Shown: positions 1-6,410, counted from the first letter of the stretch. The stretch is DNA of 7,600 nucleotides from an uncultured Treponema sp. (GCA_937902445.1 CALELJ010000122.1:1-7600), one strand, 5' to 3'. A program made the numbers and translations. The notes: a model not told the origin generated them from the sequence alone.

Positions 1-852
1 TTTTACGCGGTTCTCTACACAGTCCATTGTAACTGGAAGTGTTGCAGCTGAAGATTTTGTGAAGAGAGCTGTAAGAATTGCAGGAATCATGTTCTTGAAG
101 TGCTTTACAGGATTGAGTCCGCGTGCAAGAAGGAACAAAGAAAGCACGATAAAGAACTGGATCAGGTTGCCGCTCAAAACAACAGCAGTATATTTACCGA
201 TTGATTCCATTGCGATGTCGGCGCTCATTTCCTTAACAAGCTGTGCTGTGAAAGCGATGATACCGATAGGGAGGATTGTGATGATCCATCCGATTACCTT
301 GAAAACAAGTTCCTGGAAACCGAGTGTCACGTTGAGGATTGCTGTCTTTTTTTCTGATTCCGCCATCATTGAGATTGCAAAACCAAATGCAAATGAAACG
401 ATGAGAATTGAAAGAACATTGCCTGAAACAAACGGATAGATGATGTTGTCAGGGATTGCTGTCGTAAAGTAGCTTAAGAAAGAAGAAGAACTCATGTTCT
501 GAACTTTTTCTGCCGCTGCCGATCCTTCATATGCTGCTGAAGAAATTACTTCAGGCCTGATGATGAAGAACAGGATTGCTGCGATTGTAGAAGCTGCAAT
601 TGTTGTAAGCAGAGTGTACATGATTGTTCTCTTGAAGATTCTTGCAGTTTCCTTGTTGCTTCCAAGGGTTGCAAGTGTCGTAAGAACTGAAACTGCGATA
701 GCCGGAACAGCCGTGAACTTGAAAAGTCTTGTGAAAACTGTTGCTACAAAATCGCAAACATTGTCTACCGCACCAACATGCAGAGACCCAAGGATGGCAC
801 CGATAACAAGAGCGCCAACCCAGAAAATAACCTGTTTAACCTGTTTTGTCAT
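1..852 (-). CDS. Dicarboxylate/amino acid:cation symporter (DAACS/SLC1 family), 3' end off window
   Basis: Inner-membrane secondary transporter that would take up acidic or neutral amino acids or dicarboxylates with Na+ or H+. The frame is open for 284 codons from the ATG at 852 to the window edge, so the C-terminal third (TM7, HP2, TM8) is missing. The visible part is very hydrophobic: an N-terminal segment VIFWVGALVIGAILGS, a stretch around FKFTAVPAIAVSVLTTLATLG, and further segments near VLSILIVSFAFGFAIS and VIGWIITILPIGIIAFTA. The decisive motif is SSAATLPVTM at residues 267-276, the serine-rich re-entrant loop (HP1) of the family, in the form closest to GltPh and the animal EAATs rather than DctA. 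The start is supported by AAAGGA about 7 nt upstream. The NMDGT motif and the substrate-specifying residues lie outside the window, so the substrate cannot be assigned. It is a single gene divergent from the exported-protein gene. Confidence 0.93.
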   Translation of the reverse strand, partial: MTKQVKQVIFWVGALVIGAILGSLHVGAVDNVCDFVATVFTRLFKFTAVPAIAVSVLTTLATLGSNKETARIFKRTIMYTLLTTIAASTIAAILFFIIRPEVISSAAYEGSAAAEKVQNMSSSSFLSYFTTAIPDNIIYPFVSGNVLSILIVSFAFGFAISMMAESEKKTAILNVTLGFQELVFKVIGWIITILPIGIIAFTAQLVKEMSADIAMESIGKYTAVVLSGNLIQFFIVLSLFLLARGLNPVKHFKNMIPAILTALFTKSSAATLPVTMDCVENRVK

Positions 853-893
853 GATAGATTCCTTTGTTTAGGTGATTGCCTATTTATCGGCAT

Positions 894-923
894 ATTTTAA
901 GCGATTGTTTATGGCAGATTCAA
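894..923 (-). promoter_or_regulatory. Putative sigma-70 promoter of the symporter gene
   Basis: Read on the minus strand, a -35 box TTGAAT (923-918) is followed after 18 bp by a -10 box TAAAAT (899-894). Transcription would begin near 887 and leave a leader of about 35 nt before the ATG at 852. The call is by eye from consensus similarity (4/6 and 5/6). Confidence 0.5.
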
Positions 924-934
924 TAAGGTATAAT
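905..934 (+). promoter_or_regulatory. Putative sigma-70 promoter of the exported-protein gene
   Basis: A perfect TATAAT stands at 929-934, with a weak -35 (TTGTTT, 905-910) 18 bp upstream. The expected start of transcription is about 941, only some 9 nt before the ATG at 950, so the leader would be very short, with just a GGCGGA ribosome-binding sequence at 941-946. The box lies inside the longer open frame that begins at 872, which argues against starting translation there. The -35 of the divergent symporter promoter (918-923) sits between these two boxes. Confidence 0.5.
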
Positions 935-949
935 GGTACAGGCGGAACT

Positions 950-1498
950 ATGAAACGATTTTTTGCATGCCTTACATTCCTTATCCTCACCATCAGCGGT
1001 CCTTTGTCTGCCCAGGGAAAAGATGAATTCGCGTTGCATCACAACCCATGGGAGCTGATAATCTACAGACCTGAAAACACGGAACAGATGACACCTGTGC
1101 GATGCTGGCTTAAAATCGAAGACATGGAAGGCAACGATGTTACCCATACTGCCGCAAAGGCAACCTATGAGTGGACTTCCATTCCGGATAAAATAAATTA
1201 CTATCAGAAAAGCTGGTGGCTTGAAGGCGGAGTTGCCATGCACCTGAACCTGAAACCTGGCCGCTATAGATTTTCCGTAAGCACACCGCCGGACAGGCAG
1301 TATCCTTACCCAAGCAAAAACCGCAGCGAATGGACATCCAACAAGTTCATCTATGACACGGGCAATCCTGCAAAAGTGATTTTCGTCTACCCTACTGCCG
1401 ATGACAACGGTTTCTACAACGGAGGCTGGATCATCAGCGCAAAGTCTCCGAAGTTCTTCAAGTTCACCAAGCCGCGGATGGAAAAGACGGAACAATAA
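950..1498 (+). CDS. Small exported protein of unknown function
   Basis: A 182-residue protein that I do not recognise as a named family. The N-terminus MKRFFACLTFLILTISG has two basic residues and a hydrophobic core, then PLSA-QG as a likely signal peptidase I site near residue 21. No lipobox is seen, because the only early Cys (residue 7) lies within the signal core. The mature part is polar, rich in Trp and Tyr, and alternates short hydrophobic and charged stretches (WELIIYRP, PVRCWLKIED, GVAMHLNLKPGRYRFSV, KVIFVYPTADDNGF), which suggests a beta-sandwich; LKPGRYRFSV resembles strands of Ig-like or carbohydrate-binding folds. The C-terminus is basic (KSPKFFKFTKPRMEKTEQ). I chose the start at 950 over in-frame ATGs at 872 and 911 because it gives a clean signal peptide, has GGCGGA just upstream and follows a TATAAT box. 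It is monocistronic and convergent with malQ. Periplasmic or surface location is inferred. Confidence 0.75.
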   Translation: MKRFFACLTFLILTISGPLSAQGKDEFALHHNPWELIIYRPENTEQMTPVRCWLKIEDMEGNDVTHTAAKATYEWTSIPDKINYYQKSWWLEGGVAMHLNLKPGRYRFSVSTPPDRQYPYPSKNRSEWTSNKFIYDTGNPAKVIFVYPTADDNGFYNGGWIISAKSPKFFKFTKPRMEKTEQ

Positions 1499-1502
1499 AA
1501 AA

Positions 1503-1573
1503 TGGCTGTCCCGGAATGACAGCGGTGGTTTCGACTGCGCTCAACCACCCTGTATTTACTTTTAGGACAGCCA
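1503..1573 (-). terminator. Nested stem-loop terminator downstream of malQ, with a REP-like inner hairpin
   Basis: The outer arms TGGCTGTCC (1503-1511) and GGACAGCCA (1565-1573) pair perfectly. On the minus strand the stem is followed by ATTTTTTATT, as expected for an intrinsic terminator of malQ, whose stop is at 1611. Inside lies a second perfect stem, GGTGGTT (1524-1530) with AACCACC (1543-1549), around a loop TCGACTGCGCTC. A third stem, GCTGTC (1505-1510) with GACAGC (1518-1523), competes with the outer one for the same left arm. On the plus strand only a weak ACTTTCAG tail follows, so termination of the convergent gene here is less certain. Confidence 0.6.
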
Positions 1574-1610
1574 CTTTCAGTATCAAAATCTTCTATAAAT
1601 ATATCCAGGC

Positions 1611-3098
1611 CTATTTTGCGGCACGTCCGTAAAGGCCTGTGTAGAATCCAAGGAACTGGTTTGCTTCCTCAGTGAACATTTCCTTTGTGAAGCGCCACTT
1701 CCAGTTGTTTCCAACTGTCGACGGAATGTTCATTCTTGCTTCCTTTCCAAGACAGGCAAGATCCTGCATGCAGAGGACGCAGGTGTTTGAAACGCTTGCC
1801 ATTCCGGCTATCATCATTTCCTTTACAAGGTCTGCGTTGTCTCCGGCGCGAAGATATTCCCTTGCGCTTTCAACATCCTTAGGAGCAGCTGTCTCGCACC
1901 AGCCCATGATGGTATCGTTGTCGTGTGTTCCCGTGTAGACGATTGAATTTGCTGTGTATCGGTATGGAATGTAGTCGCTTTCTTCGCAGCTGTCAAAGGC
2001 AAACTGAAGTACCTTCATTCCAGGGAAGCCGGAATCCTTCAAAAGCTGCCTTACGCTGTCCGTAAGGAATCCAAGGTCTTCGGCGATGATAGGCATGTCT
2101 CCAAACTGCGCCTTGAGGGCGTTGAAAAGATCCATGCCAGGTCCCTGCCTCCACTGGCCGATTTTTGCGTCCTTTGCCCCGTAAGGAATACAATAGAAGG
2201 AATCAAATCCGCGGAAATGATCGATGCGGAGAACGTCGTAAATCTTGAGTGATTTTTCAAGACGCTTCTTCCACCATGCATAGCCTGTGCCTTTCTGGTA
2301 TTCCCAGTTGTAGACAGGATTTCCCCAAAGCTGTCCGTCTGCGCTGAAGCAGTCTGGTGGACAACCTGCAACTTCTACAGGAACAAGATTCTGGTCCAGC
2401 ATGAACTGATCAGGATTTGACCAAACATCGGCACTGTCTGCCGCAACATAGATAGGAATGTCTCCGATAATCTGTATTCCGTTTCTGTTGGCATAGTCCT
2501 TGAGGGCAAACCACTGCTTGAAGAAGAAATACTGGAGCATCTTGTAGTATTCCATTCTGTCGGCACACTTTCCACGCCAGCTTTCAAGGGTAACGCTTTC
2601 GCGCTTGCGGATGTTTTCTTCCCACTCGCTGAAAGAAACTCCACCGTGGGCATCCTTGATTGCCATGAAAAGCGAATAGTCTTCAAGCCAGTCATTGGCC
2701 TTTATAAAATCTCCGAAGTCCGATGGTATGTTCTTCTTGAAGTTGTTGTGAAGGATTTCAAACACCTTGTGGCGCTCAACGTAAAGGGTTCCGTAGTCCA
2801 CATAGTTTTCATGGCCGCCCCACTTTACGTTTTCATAATCCGACTTTGCAAGGTAGCCCTGTTCAGCAAGAGTGTCAAAATCAATGAAATATGGATTTCC
2901 GGCAAAAGTAGAAAAGCTCTGGTATGGACTGTCCCCATAGCTTGTAGGACAGATCGGCAGAATCTGCCAGTAGGACTGCTTTGCCTTCTTGAGCCAGTCT
3001 ACGAATTCGTAGGCTTCCTTTCCTAAAGTTCCGATTCCTGTATTTCCAGGAAGAGAAGAAATGTGCATCAAAACACCGTTAGCTCTCTTGTTCAACAT
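1611..3098 (-). CDS. malQ: 4-alpha-glucanotransferase (amylomaltase, GH77)
   Basis: Cytoplasmic enzyme that transfers alpha-1,4-glucan segments between maltodextrins and releases glucose, so that imported oligosaccharides become long enough for phosphorylase. The 495 residues are the normal length for the short bacterial type, with no N-terminal extension. The start HISSLPGNTGIGTLG and the WQILPICPTSYGDSPYQ block (44-60) are typical of the family. The catalytic residues are visible: nucleophile D293 in RIDHFRGF, acid/base E340 in IIAEDLGF, and D393 in THDNDT. These nearly match D293, E340 and D395 of Thermus amylomaltase (from memory). The substrate loop GCPPDCFSADGQLWGNPVYNW occupies 245-265. 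AGAGGTGA lies 3 nt before the ATG at 3098. It is the last gene of the sugar locus, and its leader is largely the MITE-like element at 3116-3288, so it may depend on read-through from the LacI gene or on a promoter in that element. No frameshift or lost catalytic residue is seen. Confidence 0.97.
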   Translation of the reverse strand: MLNKRANGVLMHISSLPGNTGIGTLGKEAYEFVDWLKKAKQSYWQILPICPTSYGDSPYQSFSTFAGNPYFIDFDTLAEQGYLAKSDYENVKWGGHENYVDYGTLYVERHKVFEILHNNFKKNIPSDFGDFIKANDWLEDYSLFMAIKDAHGGVSFSEWEENIRKRESVTLESWRGKCADRMEYYKMLQYFFFKQWFALKDYANRNGIQIIGDIPIYVAADSADVWSNPDQFMLDQNLVPVEVAGCPPDCFSADGQLWGNPVYNWEYQKGTGYAWWKKRLEKSLKIYDVLRIDHFRGFDSFYCIPYGAKDAKIGQWRQGPGMDLFNALKAQFGDMPIIAEDLGFLTDSVRQLLKDSGFPGMKVLQFAFDSCEESDYIPYRYTANSIVYTGTHDNDTIMGWCETAAPKDVESAREYLRAGDNADLVKEMMIAGMASVSNTCVLCMQDLACLGKEARMNIPSTVGNNWKWRFTKEMFTEEANQFLGFYTGLYGRAAK

Positions 3099-3115
3099 AG
3101 TTCACCTCTGATAGT

Positions 3116-3288
3116 CATGTCTTTATGATTTGACTTTTCATAAATGGCGGGCCCCAGCGACGGTAAAAAGAGTAATGGAAACCTCCCGCTTCACCCTCGT
3201 TAAGCGCTGTGTTTTAATGGCGGGCCCCTCCTTACTCTTTCTACCTGCGTCCCACCCGTCTATATAGATATCAAATCATAAAGGCATG
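3116..3288. repeat. MITE-like 173-bp element with 18-bp terminal inverted repeats and nested stems
   Basis: The ends CATGTCTTTATGATTTGA (3116-3133) and TCAAATCATAAAGGCATG (3271-3288) are inverted copies that match at 17 of 18 positions. Inside, GGTAAAAAGAGTAA (3162-3175) pairs with TTACTCTTTCTACC (3232-3245) at 13 of 14 positions; the odd pair is a G-U wobble on the minus-strand RNA. At the apex CGCTT (3187-3191) pairs with AAGCG (3202-3206). A 13-base direct repeat AATGGCGGGCCCC occurs at 3143-3155 and 3216-3228. The flanks GATAGT (left) and GATATT (right) agree at 5 of 6 bases, a possible decayed target duplication. No open frame inside looks like a protein. The right end covers the last codons and TGA of the LacI gene, and the left end stops 17 bp before the malQ start. 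It could instead be a structured leader or terminator RNA. Mobility is inferred from the structure alone. Confidence 0.55.
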
Positions 3289-4292
3289 GATATTTCTTTG
3301 ACGCTCTCACCTTCAACGAATTCGAAAGGAATGTTTTTGTGAACGGCGCCATTCTTTTTTTCTATTGCATCCAGCAGAGTCTTGAGCCCCTGGACTGCCA
3401 GTTCCTCTTCATTCTGCCTGATCGTTGTAATTTTCGGGCAGTAGTACTGGGCGATGGGAAGGCCGTCAAAGCCTACCACCGAAATGTCTTCAGGAACACG
3501 GTACCCCATGTCCTTCAGCTTTCTGCAGGCACCCATTGCCTGCATGTCCGACATGGCAAAAATCGCGGTTACATCAGGAAACTTTTTTACAAGTTCCTCC
3601 GCTGCCTTTGCTCCGCCTTCAAGGGAATACTTTGCGGTTGCATAGGACTTCTCCACGTCGAATGTCATTCCGCTTAATTCAAGACCTTCCATGAATCCTT
3701 CATAGCGGCGTTTTGTCATCATCGAAGAAACAAAATCTCCACCGATGACTCCTATTTTATCATGCCCCTTCTTTGCAAAATATCTTGCAATCAAAAGTGC
3801 GGCCTGATAGCTGTCCGTGCTGACGCTGGAAAGATTTTCATGCTCCTCAGTATCAGCCTTTGTTGAAATAAGGACACACGGGCAGTTGAGCCTTGGAAAA
3901 ACATCCTTATTGCGTTCAGGATTTCCACCAAGAAAGATTATGCCCAGGGCCTTTGTCTCACGAAGCTCCTTTTCCGCTTCCACAGCTTCATTGTCATACT
4001 CATCGAGGACAATTACCTTTGAAGTATATGGAAGCTTTTCCATGTTTTTCTGAACTTTTTCCAGAAGGTTGTTCAAAAGGATATTTGAAGTACCCTTTAC
4101 AAGAATCAGGATTGTTTTTGTTCCGCGGGCCTTGAGAGCCTTGGCATTGGTATTGAGCACAAAGTTGTATTTGTTTACAACAGCCATTACCTTCTCACGG
4201 GTTTTTGCGCTTACATAATCCTGATCATTCAATACGCGGGAAACAGTTCCGACTGCACAGCCACATTCTTTTGCAATATCTTTTATAGTCAT
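3276..4292 (-). CDS. LacI-family transcriptional repressor of the sugar locus
   Basis: Sugar-responsive DNA-binding repressor of 338 residues, the usual length. An N-terminal helix-turn-helix (residues 2-22, TIKDIAKECGCAVGTVSRVLN) has recognition-helix residues AVGTVSRVLN. The hinge is NTNAKALKARGTKT (47-60). The periplasmic-binding-like effector domain follows, with the family blocks GHDKIGVIGGD (176-186), RRYEGF (195-200) and AIFAMSDMQAMGACRKLKDMG (243-263), then VPEDISVVGFDGLPIAQY (266-283) and TTIRQ (289-293). It follows the second permease gene and precedes malQ on the same strand, so sugar uptake and glucan metabolism are the likely targets; the inducer is not visible. The ATG at 4292 starts directly on the HTH, with only a weak GGTAGG upstream. 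Its own promoter holds a palindromic operator (4323-4332), which suggests autoregulation. The final residues and stop are encoded by the inverted-repeat end of the 3116-3288 element, so its C-terminus may have been altered by an insertion. Confidence 0.93.
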   Translation of the reverse strand: MTIKDIAKECGCAVGTVSRVLNDQDYVSAKTREKVMAVVNKYNFVLNTNAKALKARGTKTILILVKGTSNILLNNLLEKVQKNMEKLPYTSKVIVLDEYDNEAVEAEKELRETKALGIIFLGGNPERNKDVFPRLNCPCVLISTKADTEEHENLSSVSTDSYQAALLIARYFAKKGHDKIGVIGGDFVSSMMTKRRYEGFMEGLELSGMTFDVEKSYATAKYSLEGGAKAAEELVKKFPDVTAIFAMSDMQAMGACRKLKDMGYRVPEDISVVGFDGLPIAQYYCPKITTIRQNEEELAVQGLKTLLDAIEKKNGAVHKNIPFEFVEGESVKEISMPL

Positions 4293-4314
4293 AACTGAAC
4301 CTACCCAAAACCGT

Positions 4315-4344
4315 ATTTTATGGAAACGTTTCAGATATTATCAA
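4315..4344 (-). promoter_or_regulatory. Putative promoter of the LacI-family gene
   Basis: On the minus strand, TTGATA (4344-4339) and TAAAAT (4320-4315) are each one base from consensus and 18 bp apart. The expected start of transcription is near 4308, about 16 nt before the ATG at 4292. The spacer contains the palindromic operator. Confidence 0.6.
4323..4332. promoter_or_regulatory. Putative LacI-family operator in the promoter spacer
   Basis: GAAACGTTTC is a perfect 10-bp palindrome with the central CG that LacI-family hinge helices recognise. It lies wholly between the -35 and -10 boxes, where a bound repressor would block RNA polymerase. The wider site TGGAAACGTTTCAG resembles cre/LacI-type operators but loses symmetry in the outer bases. 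Confidence 0.6.
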
Positions 4345-4451
4345 ATTCATCGAATTGTTTCTATATATGACCCAAATCCTACTCTCCAGTCACCAAAAAA
4401 TCACCAGCAAAAACAGACGCGGACTGCGGCTGAGTAATCCCCTATTCTCCC

Positions 4452-4525
4452 CACGAACGACTTTTTCTTATACGAAGTATTGAAAAAAGTCGTTCGTGCA
4501 GATGATTTTCCACAGGAAAATCATC
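4452..4525 (-). terminator. Two tandem perfect hairpins over and after the second permease's stop codon
   Basis: Hairpin one pairs GATGATTTTCC (4501-4511) with GGAAAATCATC (4515-4525) around a 3-base loop, and its stem includes the permease stop codon (4521-4523). Hairpin two pairs 15 perfect bases, CACGAACGACTTTTT (4452-4466) with 4484-4498, and a smaller ATAC/GTAT stem (4470-4473, 4477-4480) forms within its loop. Neither is followed by a clean T-run, so they may protect the 3' end of the transporter mRNA as much as terminate it. The spacer from 4345 to 4451 shows nothing else that I can support. Confidence 0.5.
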
Positions 4526-5366
4526 CTTTTATTGCACCCGAAATTACTCCCTTGATGATGTACTTCTGCGATGCGATGTAGAAAGCCACGATCGGTATGA
4601 TTGCCAGCACCAGCATGGCCATGAATCCGCCGTAATCCGTAGATCCGTAGGCACCCTGCATTGCAAGCTGAATTGCAACCGGTACCGTCTTGTGCTTTGT
4701 TCCGAGAACGAGATATGGAAGAAGATAGTCGTTCCATACCCACATTGAATTGAGGATGGCAACTGTAATTGCCGTTGGCTTGAGCATCGGGAAAACAATC
4801 ATGAAGTATGTCTGCAACGGATTGCATCCATCGATTTCCGCAGCTTCTTCCACCTCAAGAGGAACCGCCTTCACGAAACCTGTGAACATGAACACTGAAA
4901 GTCCCGCACCAAAGCCAAGATACACAAGCACGACACCAGGAAGGTTGTTGAAGCTGATGGACTGAACTACATATGTCATTGTGTACATCACCATCTGGAA
5001 AGGAACAATCATGGAGAAAGCAAAGAGCATGTAGAGCCCTTTTGTAAATCTGTTCTTCACGCGTACGATGAACCATGAAGTCATTGACGTGCAGACAATG
5101 ATGACCGCAACAGAGCAGATTGTGACAAAGAGGGAACGCAGGAAAGAAACAAAGAATCCTGAGGATGCAAGTCCCTTGATATAGTTTTCTACGCCGACAA
5201 AGGTAGTTCCGTCTGGAATCGCAAAAGGCGCACTGGAAATGTAAAGGCGCGACTTGAACGAATTCATAAGAACAAGGGCTATCGGGAGAAGAAAAACAAG
5301 GGCGAGGATTGCAAGAAAAGAAATGGCAATCGTATTTGATGCTGTCTTCTGTCTGGCAAATGTCAT
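4521..5366 (-). CDS. Sugar ABC transporter permease, CUT1 MalG/MsmG type
   Basis: Inner-membrane subunit that forms half of the sugar channel with the upstream permease. The 281 residues contain about six membrane segments: near 12-34 (TIAISFLAILALVFLLPIAL), 74-100, 110-133, 142-165, 196-212 and 248-264. The EAA loop that docks on the ATPase, EAAEIDGCNPLQTYFMIVFP, is at 174-193, and its EAA---DG and final P are intact. The C-terminal VISGAIKG is typical of MalG-type permeases. The ATG at 5366 overlaps the upstream gene's stop in an ATGA, and AAAGGAGG lies within the upstream gene, so translation is probably coupled. The stop codon is buried in a hairpin stem. Substrate cannot be read from the permease; an oligosaccharide is likely, given the neighbouring malQ. 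Confidence 0.94.
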   Translation of the reverse strand: MTFARQKTASNTIAISFLAILALVFLLPIALVLMNSFKSRLYISSAPFAIPDGTTFVGVENYIKGLASSGFFVSFLRSLFVTICSVAVIIVCTSMTSWFIVRVKNRFTKGLYMLFAFSMIVPFQMVMYTMTYVVQSISFNNLPGVVLVYLGFGAGLSVFMFTGFVKAVPLEVEEAAEIDGCNPLQTYFMIVFPMLKPTAITVAILNSMWVWNDYLLPYLVLGTKHKTVPVAIQLAMQGAYGSTDYGGFMAMLVLAIIPIVAFYIASQKYIIKGVISGAIKG

Positions 5367-6208
5367 GATTCAACCTCCTTTGTGTTTGTAAGCTTAAGCT
5401 GAACAAATGCGATGACTGCAACGATGATGAAGAACACTACCGCCTTTGCCTGGCCTACACCCTGCCATCCGATTCTTCCGTAGAAAGTGTTGTAGATGTT
5501 GAGGGCAAGCATTTCTGTAGTTCTGTTTGGTGCACCTGCAGTAAGGGCAAGGTTCTGGTCAAACATCTTGAATGTATTTGTAAGTGTAAGGAACATGCAG
5601 ATTGTAATTGACGGCATCACCATCGGAATCTTGATCTTGAACAGAGTCTTGAGCGCACCTGCTCCGTCAATCTGCGCCGCCTCAATGAGGTCTCCCGGAA
5701 TGTTCTGAAGCCCCGCAATGTAGATGACCATCATGTAGCCGATAAGCTGCCAGTTTGTAAGGACTACAAGTCCCCAGAAACCGTACTTTGTCGCATAGGA
5801 AATATCCACGCCCCAGTTTGAAAGGACACCGTTGATCATAAGGTTCCAGATGTAGCCAAGAACGATACCGCCGATAAGGTTAGGCATGAAGAAAATAGAG
5901 CGGAACAATGTCACTCCCTTCATTTCTCTGGTGCAAAGAAGTGCAAGACTGAAGGCAAACACGTTTACAGTGATGATTGAAACTATGGTGAACAGTGCCG
6001 TAAATCCAAGGGCACTGATGAATTCATTGTCAGATGTAAAAGCCTTTATGTAGTTGTCAAAGCCAACCCAAGTTGCTCTTGTAACTGTTGTAAATTTTGT
6101 AAAAGACAGGCCGATTCCAAGGAAGAATGGAACTATGAAGAACATTGCAAAGGCAAGCAATGTCGGCAAAACAAAAACTGGAAAATATCTTGATAAAGAT
6201 TTTTGCAT
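5363..6208 (-). CDS. Sugar ABC transporter permease, CUT1 MalF/MsmF type
   Basis: Partner channel subunit of the CUT1 importer. I set the start at the ATG at 6208 (281 residues), not the in-frame ATG at 6250, because AGAGAGG lies 6 nt before 6208 and MQKSLSRYFPVFVLPTLLAF is a normal N-terminus, whereas the earlier ATG lies inside a hairpin. Membrane segments are near 9-32, 66-92, 103-125, 143-166, 198-216 and 253-273. The EAA loop EAAQIDGAGALKTLFKIKIP is at 176-195. It lacks the large periplasmic P2 insertion and extra N-terminal segments of E. coli MalF and so resembles the short MsmF/RafF permeases; this weakens a strict maltose assignment. It overlaps the next permease by 4 bp, while a 241-bp hairpin-rich gap separates it from the binding-protein gene upstream. 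Confidence 0.94.
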   Translation of the reverse strand: MQKSLSRYFPVFVLPTLLAFAMFFIVPFFLGIGLSFTKFTTVTRATWVGFDNYIKAFTSDNEFISALGFTALFTIVSIITVNVFAFSLALLCTREMKGVTLFRSIFFMPNLIGGIVLGYIWNLMINGVLSNWGVDISYATKYGFWGLVVLTNWQLIGYMMVIYIAGLQNIPGDLIEAAQIDGAGALKTLFKIKIPMVMPSITICMFLTLTNTFKMFDQNLALTAGAPNRTTEMLALNIYNTFYGRIGWQGVGQAKAVVFFIIVAVIAFVQLKLTNTKEVES

Positions 6209-6240
6209 TTCAAACCTCTCTTGAATCCGAAAATAAAACC

Positions 6241-6276
6241 CCCGCTGCAAAACTTGTTTGCTGTTTCCACAGCGGG
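6241..6276 (-). promoter_or_regulatory. Competing hairpins (attenuator-like) upstream of the first permease gene
   Basis: On the minus strand CCCGCTG (6276-6270) pairs with CAGCGGG (6247-6241), followed by GGTTTTATTTTC, a terminator-like tail. Two smaller stems use parts of the same bases: GCTGT (6260-6264) with ACAGC (6269-6273), and GCAAA (6247-6251) with TTTGC (6257-6261). The large and small stems cannot form together. It lies about 30 nt before the permease ribosome binding site. A regulatory role is inferred. Confidence 0.4.
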
Positions 6277-6336
6277 AGCATAACTAATGAAGGACTGTTT
6301 AATAATATGGTGCATCAAACACCCTCTCCCCAAGAA

Positions 6337-6410
6337 GAGAAATGTTTCAACATTTCTCGCATGCCTGGATAGCAAGTCTAGTAGTGCGAGAATTGCCCGG
6401 CAATTCTCGC
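6337..6410 (-). repeat. Two intercistronic hairpins between binding protein and permease genes
   Basis: GCGAGAATTGC (6386-6396) pairs with GCAATTCTCGC (6400-6410) around a 3-base loop, and GAGAAATGTT (6337-6346) pairs with AACATTTCTC (6349-6358) around a very short loop. TTCTCGCA (6354-6361) can also pair with TGCGAGAA (6385-6392), so the two hairpins could swap arms. With the terminator next to them they form a three-hairpin array, placed like the REP elements between malE and malF of E. coli. Confidence 0.55.

Noticed and set aside
59..871. Plus-strand open frames across the left end
   Set aside because: They are antisense shadows of the symporter, whose minus-strand frame is unbroken and carries the SSAATLPVTM motif.
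872..949. N-terminal extension of the exported-protein gene to ATGs at 872 or 911
   Set aside because: It would put the signal peptide inside the protein and the TATAAT box inside the coding region; the ATG at 950 explains both better.
920..1495. Long open frame antisense to the exported-protein gene
   Set aside because: Its translation has no family resemblance and no ribosome binding site that I can see, while the plus-strand frame has a signal peptide and promoter.
3099..3140. A dedicated malQ promoter at the left edge of the MITE-like element
   Set aside because: Only weak matches (TTTACC and TATGAA) were found on the minus strand; not enough to call.
6209..6250. Upstream ATG at 6250 as start of the first permease
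   Set aside because: It lies in a hairpin and adds a polar 14-residue tail; the ATG at 6208 has a good ribosome binding site.
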